A DNA stretch of 8,222 bases, taken from assembly GCA_023151145.1 (NCBI GenBank), contig JAKLJM010000006.1, positions 12,501 through 20,722 of the forward strand. Direction: 5' to 3'. A program made the position numbers and the translations under genes. Positions 1-5,607 of the stretch are shown piece by piece. The stretch is from Bacteriovoracaceae bacterium. Its GTDB lineage: Bacteria; Bdellovibrionota; Bacteriovoracia; Bacteriovoracales; Bacteriovoracaceae. Below the pieces are notes generated by a model. It saw only the letters and a program-made list of their open reading frames with translations, was not told the origin of the DNA and ran no database searches. Position 1 is the stretch's first letter; each line of letters begins with the position of its first letter.

Positions 1-939
1 ATTGATCCAAAGCAATTAGAACTAGCCTTGTATGCGAAGCTTCCTCATCTATGTATGCCGGTTATTACAGAGCCTAAGACAGCCTCTATATCACTTTTGT
101 GGGCCTGTGAAGAAATGGAGAGAAGATATTCTATTCTTACGGAAGTAGGGGTGAGAAATATTGCTGGCTTTAATGAGAAATTAAAGAAAGCTACTCCTGA
201 AATGAAAGAGAGACTTAGAAAACATTACGAATACGCGACCGAAGACACATATGAACTTCCTTATATCGTCATTATCGTGGATGAGTTTGCGGATTTAATG
301 CTTTCTAGTGCCGGTAAGGATATTGAAAAAAATATTTGTCGTTTAGCTGCAAAAGCAAGAGCCGCCGGAATCCACTTAGTAGTAGCAACCCAAAGACCAT
401 CTGTTGATGTTATTACTGGGGTTATTAAATCCAATTTCCCAGTTCGTGTGTCGTTCAGAGTAACATCGCAAATGGATTCAAGAACGATTTTAAATGAAAT
501 GGGTGCAGAGAAACTTCTTGGAAAAGGGGATATGCTCTACAAACATAATGTTGAAACAACACGGGTGCATTCGCCATATGTAGACGAAGAAGAGATTGAA
601 GTATTAGCACAGAAATTAGCTGAAACGATGCCAGCAGTTTTTGATCCTCACGCCATGGAGTTTATTGAAAATGGTGGCGAAGACCCAGAACTTTTAGAGT
701 TGGCGAAAAATTCTAACGAAGGCTCGCAAGGCGGTAGAGATGAACGCTACGACGAGGCTGTGCGAGTAGTCATAGAGCATCGTCAGGCGAGTGCCTCATT
801 GCTGCAGCGCCGCTTAGGTGTTGGGTATAACAGAGCAGCAAATCTGATTGAAGAAATGGAAGCAAATGGAGTGGTTGGGCCTGCGCAAGGTTCCAAACCA
901 AGAAAAGTACTTTTGGGTAGTGAATCAATTAATCCGTAA
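1..939 (+). CDS. ftsK: DNA translocase FtsK, C-terminal part (5' end outside the window)
   Basis: This is the end of FtsK, the hexameric ATP-driven DNA pump at the division septum that moves chromosome termini and promotes dimer resolution. The frame is open from base 1, so the gene starts upstream; the TTG at 28 is an internal Leu codon. The 312 visible residues begin inside the RecA-like motor (IDPKQLEL, then MERRY and VRNIAGFNEK near residues 39-60). The Walker B strand is VIIVDEFADL at about 90-99. It is followed by ARAAGIHLVVATQRPSVDVI (about 119-138) and the sensor region near GKGDMLY (174-180). The Walker A motif and N-terminal membrane domain are not in view. Residues about 247-305 form the winged-helix gamma domain (RRLGVGYNRAANLIEEMEANG), which reads polar guide sequences in studied species. 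A hairpin with a T-run follows the stop. Identity is clear; FtsK versus an SpoIIIE-type name rests on the Gram-negative context. Confidence 0.96.
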   Translation: MDPKQLELALYAKLPHLCMPVITEPKTASISLLWACEEMERRYSILTEVGVRNIAGFNEKLKKATPEMKERLRKHYEYATEDTYELPYIVIIVDEFADLMLSSAGKDIEKNICRLAAKARAAGIHLVVATQRPSVDVITGVIKSNFPVRVSFRVTSQMDSRTILNEMGAEKLLGKGDMLYKHNVETTRVHSPYVDEEEIEVLAQKLAETMPAVFDPHAMEFIENGGEDPELLELAKNSNEGSQGGRDERYDEAVRVVIEHRQASASLLQRRLGVGYNRAANLIEEMEANGVVGPAQGSKPRKVLLGSESINP

Positions 940-947
940 AATTATTT

Positions 948-988
948 AGGAATATTCATTGGGAAACTTTGAATATTCCTGGATTTTT
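948..988 (+). terminator. Probable intrinsic terminator after ftsK
   Basis: An 11-bp perfect inverted repeat (AGGAATATTCA at 948-958, TGAATATTCCT at 970-980) with an 11-base loop is followed after GGA by five T (984-988). It lies 8 bases after the ftsK stop, which suits a terminator. The stem is AT-rich and the T-run is short and not directly attached, so it may be weak. Each arm also contains the palindrome GAATATTC, so a protein-binding site is an alternative. Confidence 0.55.
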
Positions 989-1031
989 ATTCTGATCCGT
1001 GTTATTCAATCCCCTTATTAATAACTCTCAT

Positions 1032-1095
1032 TCACCAGAGTGTTGGTCTGAGGTTCACGCCTTGGGTGTCTGGTGATTAGAAAAACCAACTGGAG
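1032..1095 (+). promoter_or_regulatory. Structured rpsB mRNA leader with predicted pseudoknot (candidate S2 autoregulatory site)
   Basis: Three compatible pairings are visible. The outer stem is TCACCAGA (1032-1039) with TCTGGTGA (1069-1076), 8 perfect pairs. Inside it, CTGAGG (1048-1053) can pair with CCTTGG (1060-1065) with two G-U pairs and a 6-base loop. The loop bases GTTGGT (1042-1047) are exactly complementary to ACCAAC (1085-1090), downstream of the outer stem and one base before the Shine-Dalgarno GGAG (1092-1095). Such a pseudoknot would place a folded RNA against the ribosome-binding site. In E. coli, S2 represses rpsB-tsf through its leader (established knowledge); that this leader acts the same way is inferred. 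An AT-rich, -10-like TATTAAT at 1016-1022 would start transcripts just before the outer stem, but no convincing -35 is seen. Confidence 0.6.
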
Positions 1096-1101
1096 ATTTT
1101 T

Positions 1102-1899
1102 ATGTCTAATGAATTGCAATTAAAGACGCTTTTAGAAGCAGGCGCTCACTTCGGTCACCAAACTGAGAAGTGGAACCCAAAAATGAAAAAGTACATCTTC
1201 GGAGAAAAAAACGGGATTTACATCATCGACTTAGGTCAAACTATTCCTCTAGCAAAAAACGCATATGAATTCATCAAGAGAACTGCTGGTGAAGGAAAGC
1301 CAATCCTTTTCGTAGGAACAAAAAGACAAGCACAAGAAACTGTTAGAAAAGCAGCAGAAGAGTGTGGAGCTAATTTTGTTACTTCAAGATGGTTAGGTGG
1401 AATGCTTACAAACCATAAAACAATTGCTCTTTCAGTTGATAAACTTAGAAAAGTTGAAAAAATGAAAGAAACTGGTGACTATAACTTACTTACAAAAAAA
1501 GAAAGATCTAAAATTGAAAAAGAAGTTATCAAACTAGAAAAAAACCTTGGTGGGATTAAAGAAATGAGAAAGCTTCCAGGAGCTCTTTTCATTATCGATC
1601 CAAACAGTGAAAGAATTGCTATCCAAGAAGCAAATAACTTAGGAATTCCAGTTGTCGCTATTACAGATACAAACTGTGATCCAACAGGTGTTGATTACGT
1701 TGTTCCAGGAAATGACGACGCAATTAAGTCTGTTCAATTATTCGCTGAATACTTCGCTAACTCTGTAACTGAAGGTCTTTCAATCGCTAAGAAAAATAAC
1801 AAGCTTGGAAAAGATAAAGATCTTTCTCGTGACGTTGCTCTTGAAAAAGAAATCATCAGCAAATACGAAAACGATATCGACCTAGTTGACGAAGAATAA
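1102..1899 (+). CDS. rpsB: 30S ribosomal protein S2
   Basis: S2 joins the 30S subunit late in assembly and helps hold S1 in bacteria that have it. The 265-residue product carries the N-terminal family signature around residues 10-20 (LLEAGAHFGHQ), KYIFGEKNGIYIIDL (30-44), GTKRQAQE (72-79) and SRWLGGMLTN (95-104). A coiled-coil-like charged stretch covers about 111-155, and the second signature runs from P159 (PGALFIID) to GIP (181-183). ITDTNCDP (187-194) and VPGNDDAIKS (201-210) follow. It is about 25 residues longer than E. coli S2; the extra length is mostly a charged, acidic-ended tail after about residue 226. The start is fixed by GGAG at 1092-1095, 6 bases before ATG. tsf follows after 35 AT-rich bases, so rpsB-tsf is a unit, probably under control of the structured leader. 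Confidence 0.98.
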   Translation: MSNELQLKTLLEAGAHFGHQTEKWNPKMKKYIFGEKNGIYIIDLGQTIPLAKNAYEFIKRTAGEGKPILFVGTKRQAQETVRKAAEECGANFVTSRWLGGMLTNHKTIALSVDKLRKVEKMKETGDYNLLTKKERSKIEKEVIKLEKNLGGIKEMRKLPGALFIIDPNSERIAIQEANNLGIPVVAITDTNCDPTGVDYVVPGNDDAIKSVQLFAEYFANSVTEGLSIAKKNNKLGKDKDLSRDVALEKEIISKYENDIDLVDEE

Positions 1900-1934
1900 T
1901 TAGAATTTTTTAAAATTTTTAATAGGGATTTTAT

Positions 1935-2591
1935 ATGTCAAATATTACAGCAAAAATGGTTAATGAACTAAGAGAGAAAACTGGTGCAGGAATGATGGAC
2001 TGTAAAAAAGCACTTGTAGAAGTTGGTGGCGATATTGAAAAAGCCGTAGACTTCTTAAGAACTAAAGGTCTAGCAGCAGCTCAGAAGAAGCAAAGCCGTG
2101 TAGCAGCGGAAGGTGCAGTCGGTTCTTACGTTCATAGCGGAAGAATTGGTGTTTTAGTTGAAGTTAACTGTGAAACAGACTTCGTAGCAAAATCTGATGA
2201 TTTCCAAAACTTCGTAAAAGACGTAGCAATGCACATTGCAGCTGCAGATCCAAAGTTCGTAAGAGCTACAGAAATGGATCAATCTTTTATTGAAAGAGAA
2301 GTAGCAATTTACACTGCTCAATTAAAAGACGAAGGTAAACCAGAAGCAATGATTGCTAAAATTGTAGAAGGAAAAGTAAAAAAACTTTCTAAAGAAGTTT
2401 GTTTACTTGAGCAACCATTCATTAAAAATCCTGATTTATCAGTACAAGATCTTATCAACGAACTTACTATTAAAATCGGTGAAAAGATCGACGTTCGTCG
2501 TTTTGTAAAATTCAATCTTGGTGAAGGTATCGAAAAAAGAGTAGATGACTTTGCTTCTGAAGTTGCAAAAATGACTGGCGGACAAGCGTAA
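1935..2591 (+). CDS. tsf: Elongation factor Ts (short form)
   Basis: EF-Ts is the cytoplasmic nucleotide-exchange factor that recycles EF-Tu from GDP to GTP. The N-terminal UBA-like domain is plain (MVNELREKTGAGMMDCKKAL, residues 8-27, up to about 50), followed by the core with NCETDFVAKSDDF (78-90), whose TDFV motif contacts the EF-Tu G domain. MHIAAADPKFV (99-109), GKPEAMIAKIVEGKVKK (134-150) and FNLGEGIEKRVDDFASEVAKM (193-213) complete it. At 218 residues it is clearly shorter than the 283-residue E. coli protein. By eye the core is present once, with the segment after TDFVAK running straight into MHIAA, as in other short EF-Ts proteins such as that of Thermus. AGGG at 1924-1927 lies 7 bases before ATG. 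A strong terminator follows the stop. Confidence 0.97.
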   Translation: MSNITAKMVNELREKTGAGMMDCKKALVEVGGDIEKAVDFLRTKGLAAAQKKQSRVAAEGAVGSYVHSGRIGVLVEVNCETDFVAKSDDFQNFVKDVAMHIAAADPKFVRATEMDQSFIEREVAIYTAQLKDEGKPEAMIAKIVEGKVKKLSKEVCLLEQPFIKNPDLSVQDLINELTIKIGEKIDVRRFVKFNLGEGIEKRVDDFASEVAKMTGGQA

Positions 2592-2609
2592 TTATCAATA
2601 CACTTAAAT

Positions 2610-2638
2610 AAAGGGGCTTTAAAAGGCCCCTTTTTTTT
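2610..2638 (+). terminator. Strong intrinsic terminator between tsf and pyrH
   Basis: AAAGGGGC (2610-2617) pairs with GCCCCTTT (2626-2633), extended inward by one G-U and one A-U pair to a 4-base loop (2620-2623). An eight-T run spans 2631-2638. The GC core and long T-run make this the clearest terminator in the window. It lies 18 bases after the tsf stop and 28 bases before the pyrH start. Confidence 0.92.
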
Positions 2639-2656
2639 GGTCAAAAATCACTGTTC

Positions 2657-2661
2657 GGGAG
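2657..2661 (+). promoter_or_regulatory. Shine-Dalgarno that fixes the pyrH start
   Basis: GGGAG sits 5 bases before the ATG at 2667. The frame is open further upstream to a TTG at 2637, but that lies in the terminator T-run, so 2667 is preferred. Confidence 0.8.
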
Positions 2662-2666
2662 TGACA

Positions 2667-3377
2667 ATGAAATACGGCAGAATTTTACTAAAGTTATCAG
2701 GGGAAGCGTTATCAGGAGAGCAAGGAACAGGGATTTGTCCCGAAGTTCTAAGCACAATTTCAGCAGAGATTAAGGATTTAATTGAAGCAGGAGTTGAGGT
2801 TGCCATTGTTATTGGTGGAGGGAATATTCATAGAGGAGTTGCAGGGGCAACGATTGGTATGGATAGAACAACTTCAGACCATATGGGAATGTTGGCGACA
2901 GTTATTAACTCACTTGCTCTTCAAGATAATCTTGAAAGAAAGGGTGTTAACACTCGCGTACTAACGGCCATAGACATGCAAGAAATTGCAGAGCCATACA
3001 TCAGAAGAAGAGCGGTTCGCCACCTAGAAAAGAAAAGAGTAGTTATCTTTGCAGCAGGGACAGGGAATCCTTATTTTACAACTGATACTGCCGCGGCGCT
3101 TCGTGCGAACGAAATTGACGCGCATGTAATTATTAAAGCAACTAAGGTTGACGGTATTTACGATAAAGATCCAATGAAGCATAAAGATGCAGTCAAAATA
3201 GATAAATTAAAGTATATTGATGTACTCAACAAAGGCATTAAGGTCATGGATTCTACGGCCATAAGTCTTTGTATGGACAATGAAATTGATATCCTTGTGC
3301 TTAATATGTTTGAGCATGGAAATATTAGAAAAGCAGTTAATGGTGACAAGATCGGAACCATTGTAACTAATCAGTAA
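2667..3377 (+). CDS. pyrH: UMP kinase (uridylate kinase)
   Basis: PyrH phosphorylates UMP to UDP with ATP, the committed step from de novo pyrimidine synthesis towards UTP and CTP. It is a cytoplasmic hexamer of the amino-acid-kinase fold. The 236-residue product, close to the 241 of E. coli, begins MKYGRILLKLSGEAL. The Lys/Ser/Gly nucleotide-binding motif is at 9-12, the glycine loop GGGNIHRG at 50-57, TSDHMGMLAT at 69-78, and the UMP-binding loop GTGNPYFTTDTAA at 131-143. KATKVDGIYDKDP at 157-169 and KVMDSTA at 192-198 form the ATP-side lobe. ATG 2667 matches the family N-terminus and has a good Shine-Dalgarno. A terminator directly upstream suggests that the gene is read at reduced level from rpsB-tsf or from a promoter inside tsf. 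frr follows after 12 bases. Confidence 0.97.
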   Translation: MKYGRILLKLSGEALSGEQGTGICPEVLSTISAEIKDLIEAGVEVAIVIGGGNIHRGVAGATIGMDRTTSDHMGMLATVINSLALQDNLERKGVNTRVLTAIDMQEIAEPYIRRRAVRHLEKKRVVIFAAGTGNPYFTTDTAAALRANEIDAHVIIKATKVDGIYDKDPMKHKDAVKIDKLKYIDVLNKGIKVMDSTAISLCMDNEIDILVLNMFEHGNIRKAVNGDKIGTIVTNQ

Positions 3378-3379
3378 GT

Positions 3380-3383
3380 GGAG
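3380..3383 (+). promoter_or_regulatory. Shine-Dalgarno that fixes the frr start
   Basis: GGAG lies 6 bases before the ATG at 3390. The in-frame GTG at 3378 overlaps this site and would add four residues (MEYL) not typical of the family, so 3390 is preferred. Confidence 0.75.
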
Positions 3384-3389
3384 TATTTG

Positions 3390-3950
3390 ATGAACGTTAA
3401 TGATGTAAAGAAGTCATTAGAAGAACAAATGAAAAAAGGAATTGATTCTTTAAAGTTTCAATTAACAAAAATTAGAACAGGAAGAGCTTCGGCAAATATT
3501 TTAGATGGTCTTTCAGTTGATTATTACGGAAGTTCAACTCCCATTAATCAAGTTGGACAAATATCGACACCCGAAGCGCGTTTATTACAAATTCAACCAT
3601 TCGACAAAACTATGATTCCAGCAATCGAAAAAGCAATTTTCGGTGCAAACATTGGAGTGACGCCAACGAATGATGGAAACTTTGTTCGTTTATTATTTCC
3701 TGCTTTAACAGAAGACAAAAGAAAGGATTTAGTAAAAGAAATTAAAAAAATTGGTGAAGATGCTAAAGTTATTATCAGAAACGTACGTCGTGATAAAAAC
3801 GATGCGGTTAAAAAAGCTGAGAAAGACAAAGTAATTTCAGAAGATGATTCAAAAAAGATTCAAACTGAAATTCAAAACATCACTGATAAATACACGAAAG
3901 AAATTGATACAGTTATTGCAGCTAAAGAGAAAGAAGTTCTCGCAGTTTAA
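3390..3950 (+). CDS. frr: Ribosome recycling factor
   Basis: RRF splits the post-termination 70S ribosome together with EF-G, freeing subunits for a new round. The 186-residue product matches the usual length (185 in E. coli). It has the L-shaped family pattern: a first long helix with the invariant KIRTGRA (27-33), a small beta domain containing VDYYGSSTPINQVGQIS (43-59) and IQPFD (68-72), then two long charged helices from about residue 107. IIRNVRRDKNDAVKKAEKD (128-146) carries the conserved Arg cluster that contacts 23S rRNA. It lies 12 bases after pyrH and 29 bases before uppS. A short 5-bp hairpin (3953-3957/3963-3967) in the downstream gap has no T-run and is not a terminator. Confidence 0.97.
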   Translation: MNVNDVKKSLEEQMKKGIDSLKFQLTKIRTGRASANILDGLSVDYYGSSTPINQVGQISTPEARLLQIQPFDKTMIPAIEKAIFGANIGVTPTNDGNFVRLLFPALTEDKRKDLVKEIKKIGEDAKVIIRNVRRDKNDAVKKAEKDKVISEDDSKKIQTEIQNITDKYTKEIDTVIAAKEKEVLAV

Positions 3951-3979
3951 TTAAGGCAATTGGCCTTGCAGGGTTCAGT

Positions 3980-4750
3980 ATGAGCGAAAACAAACTTCGA
4001 CATGTGGCCATCATTATGGATGGAAACGGTCGATGGGCAACAGTGAGATCTCGCCCAAGAGTATGGGGACATATTCGCGGATCGACAGTTGTTGCTGACA
4101 TTGTAGAAGAAGCAGATGCTTGTGGAGTACAAGCGCTTACTCTCTACGCGTTTTCGACTGAAAACTGGTGTCGTCCTCAGACTGAAGTAAAGGTTCTGTT
4201 TGCGCTCTTGAAAAAATTTCTTTTAAAAGAAAGACCTAGATTAATTAAAAACCAAGTACGTTTTAGAATGATGGGAGATCTCTCCCATCTTCCAAAAGAT
4301 ACTCAAAATCTCATCCAGTCATTAGAAAATGAAACCCAAAACTTTAAAGGCTTGAAGTTAACTTTTGCTTTTAGTTACGGAGGACGTGATGAGATTGTTT
4401 CTGCAGTTAATAATTGGGTAGAAAAAAATCCTGGACAAAAATTAACAGTAGAAGCACTTCAAAATTCATTATTAGTTCCTGATTTAGGAGATGTTGATCT
4501 TTTAATCAGAACTGGTGGAGATCAGAGAATTTCAAATTTTATGTTGTGGCAAGTAGCGTATGCTGAACTTTTCTTTACTCATACAAAGTGGCCTGACTTC
4601 ACGGCAGAAGAATTTAGATCAATTCTCGATAAAACGGGAAAACGTGAAAGACGATTTGGCTCAGTATGTGCTGAAGATAACTTAAAACAAACTATTCAAA
4701 AAGCTCATCAAAATAAATTTCAACTTTTTAATCAAAGTGAAGTTCATTAA
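3980..4750 (+). CDS. uppS: Undecaprenyl diphosphate synthase (cis-prenyltransferase)
   Basis: UppS extends farnesyl diphosphate with isopentenyl diphosphate in cis to make undecaprenyl diphosphate, the lipid carrier for peptidoglycan and other envelope polymers. The 256-residue product (253 in E. coli) shows the family motifs in order: MDGNGRWA at 13-20 with the catalytic Asp14, GH at 30-31, LYAFSTENW at 55-63, FSYGGR at 131-136, LLIRTGGDQRISNF at 174-187 and LWQVAYAEL at 189-197 with the Mg-binding Glu196, then WPDF and RERRFG (222-227). One oddity is RTGGD, where the family usually has RTGGE or RTSGE; the other diphosphate-binding residues (Arg177, Arg183, Ser185) are kept. AGGG at 3970-3973 is 6 bases before ATG. 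The stop overlaps the cdsA start by one base, so the two are probably translationally coupled. Confidence 0.97.
   Translation: MSENKLRHVAIIMDGNGRWATVRSRPRVWGHIRGSTVVADIVEEADACGVQALTLYAFSTENWCRPQTEVKVLFALLKKFLLKERPRLIKNQVRFRMMGDLSHLPKDTQNLIQSLENETQNFKGLKLTFAFSYGGRDEIVSAVNNWVEKNPGQKLTVEALQNSLLVPDLGDVDLLIRTGGDQRISNFMLWQVAYAELFFTHTKWPDFTAEEFRSILDKTGKRERRFGSVCAEDNLKQTIQKAHQNKFQLFNQSEVH
4270..4289. repeat. Perfect 9-bp inverted repeat inside uppS
   Basis: GATGGGAGA (4270-4278) and TCTCCCATC (4281-4289) are exact reverse complements around two bases, with GAGATCTC near the centre. It lies in the codons for MGDLSHL, a region where the protein is conserved, so protein constraint may explain it. As RNA it could form an 8-bp hairpin with a 4-base loop. 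Confidence 0.5.
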
Positions 4751-5595
4751 TGAGTGAATCTAAATTTTCGAACACACAATTAAGAATAATTTCAGCCTTA
4801 GTCATGGTGATTTTGGTTGTCATTGGAGTGATGTTAGGAAAATTTTGGATGCTTGGTTTATGTTGGTTTGTTGGTGCTTTATGTGTAGATGAAGCCCTTC
4901 ATCAGTTTTCTGGTCTAGCGAGAAATCATAAAAAATATTTTATTACCTTGGGCATTTATTCAATGTTTTTTCTCACGATGAACTTTATTGATCATTTTGA
5001 TTTATCTCGTAGAATGTTTTTAGCCTTGGGTGTCTTCGTACATTTGGCTCTCATTTTTTATTTATTTAAATTTCCCCTTAAAGACAAAGTCATAAAAACA
5101 AAATCACTCGAGTATCCAACGATTATTGCTTATTTAATCATGATTCCCTTATTTTCTTTCGGAATATATTTTGAAGGTGAAATGTGGAAGCAAAATCTCG
5201 CGCTTTTATTATTGGTGACCTTTGGTATGGATACTGGGGCTTGGTTTTTTGGGAAAAATTTTGGTAAACGTAAACTTTATCCAGAAGTTAGCCCTAAAAA
5301 AACGGTGGAAGGATTTATCGGTGGCTTTATTGTCTCAGGTATTCTTGGTACGGTGTTCTGGTGGTTATTTTTCCATAATTTCCAATGGTATTATGTCTTT
5401 ATTTTTGCACTGGCGGGTATTATTTCTCAGGCTGGGGACTTAGTTCAGTCTAAAATTAAACGTGAGTTCGAAATTAAAGATAGTTCAAATCTTATCCCTG
5501 GTCACGGGGGAGTCTATGATCGCATAGACAGTCTGATATTCTTATCGCCTTTTTTTGCACTTATAGTAAAATACTTAGGTAGCAATTTAACCTAG
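4750..5595 (+). CDS. cdsA: Phosphatidate cytidylyltransferase (CDP-diacylglycerol synthase)
   Basis: CdsA is the inner-membrane enzyme that makes CDP-diacylglycerol from phosphatidic acid and CTP, the branch point to phosphatidylserine/ethanolamine and phosphatidylglycerol/cardiolipin. The 281-residue product (285 in E. coli) has about eight hydrophobic segments (near 11-29, 33-47, 64-80, 88-107, 123-140, 148-164, 188-207 and 262-277). The diagnostic motifs are in the C-terminal half: DTGAWFFGK (161-169), SPKKTVEGFIGG (181-192), QAGDLVQSKIKR (227-238) and the CDS signature IKDSSNLIPGHGGVYDRIDS (242-261), whose acidic residues bind the metals. It overlaps uppS by one base (TAATG), has only a weak purine-rich site upstream, and is probably coupled to it. 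rseP starts 12 bases on. A PSD-like gene further along the operon fits a shared phospholipid role. Confidence 0.96.
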   Translation: MSESKFSNTQLRIISALVMVILVVIGVMLGKFWMLGLCWFVGALCVDEALHQFSGLARNHKKYFITLGIYSMFFLTMNFIDHFDLSRRMFLALGVFVHLALIFYLFKFPLKDKVIKTKSLEYPTIIAYLIMIPLFSFGIYFEGEMWKQNLALLLLVTFGMDTGAWFFGKNFGKRKLYPEVSPKKTVEGFIGGFIVSGILGTVFWWLFFHNFQWYYVFIFALAGIISQAGDLVQSKIKREFEIKDSSNLIPGHGGVYDRIDSLIFLSPFFALIVKYLGSNLT

Positions 5596-5607
5596 GTTGG
5601 GGTTCCC

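Noticed and set aside
28..30. TTG as a start codon for a separate 303-residue gene
   Set aside because: The frame is open from base 1 and the residues before it (IDPKQLEL) continue the FtsK motor domain, so TTG is an internal Leu codon.
969..1022. A sigma-70 promoter for rpsB (TTGAAT at 969 with downstream -10 candidates, or TATTAAT at 1016)
   Set aside because: No -35/-10 pair has acceptable spacing; only the -10-like TATTAAT is suggestive. A promoter is likely in this gap but its position cannot be fixed by eye.
1903..1921. AT-only inverted repeat between rpsB and tsf as an attenuator
   Set aside because: It is made of A and T runs only, would be very weak, and such runs are expected in this low-GC gap.
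2318..2644. Minus-strand open frames of about 60-110 codons (also near 3158-3361, 3593-3829, 3947-4132, 6152-6397) and plus-strand alternate frames near 2782 and 5222
   Set aside because: They lie opposite or inside well-recognised conserved genes, have no family resemblance or ribosome sites, and follow from the base composition of those genes.
2637..2666. Upstream TTG extension of pyrH by 10 residues
   Set aside because: It would start within the terminator T-run, lacks a ribosome site and adds residues not found in the family; ATG 2667 has GGGAG at proper spacing.
3053..3067. KOPS-like GGGNAGGG guide motif for FtsK
   Set aside because: The sequence reads GGGACAGGG, one base too long for the consensus, and lies in coding sequence.
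3378..3389. GTG start for frr adding four residues
   Set aside because: The GTG overlaps the Shine-Dalgarno GGAG used by the ATG at 3390, which matches the family N-terminus and length.
3953..3967. Hairpin AAGGC/GCCTT between frr and uppS as terminator
   Set aside because: Only 5 bp with no T-run, and the genes are otherwise operon-spaced.
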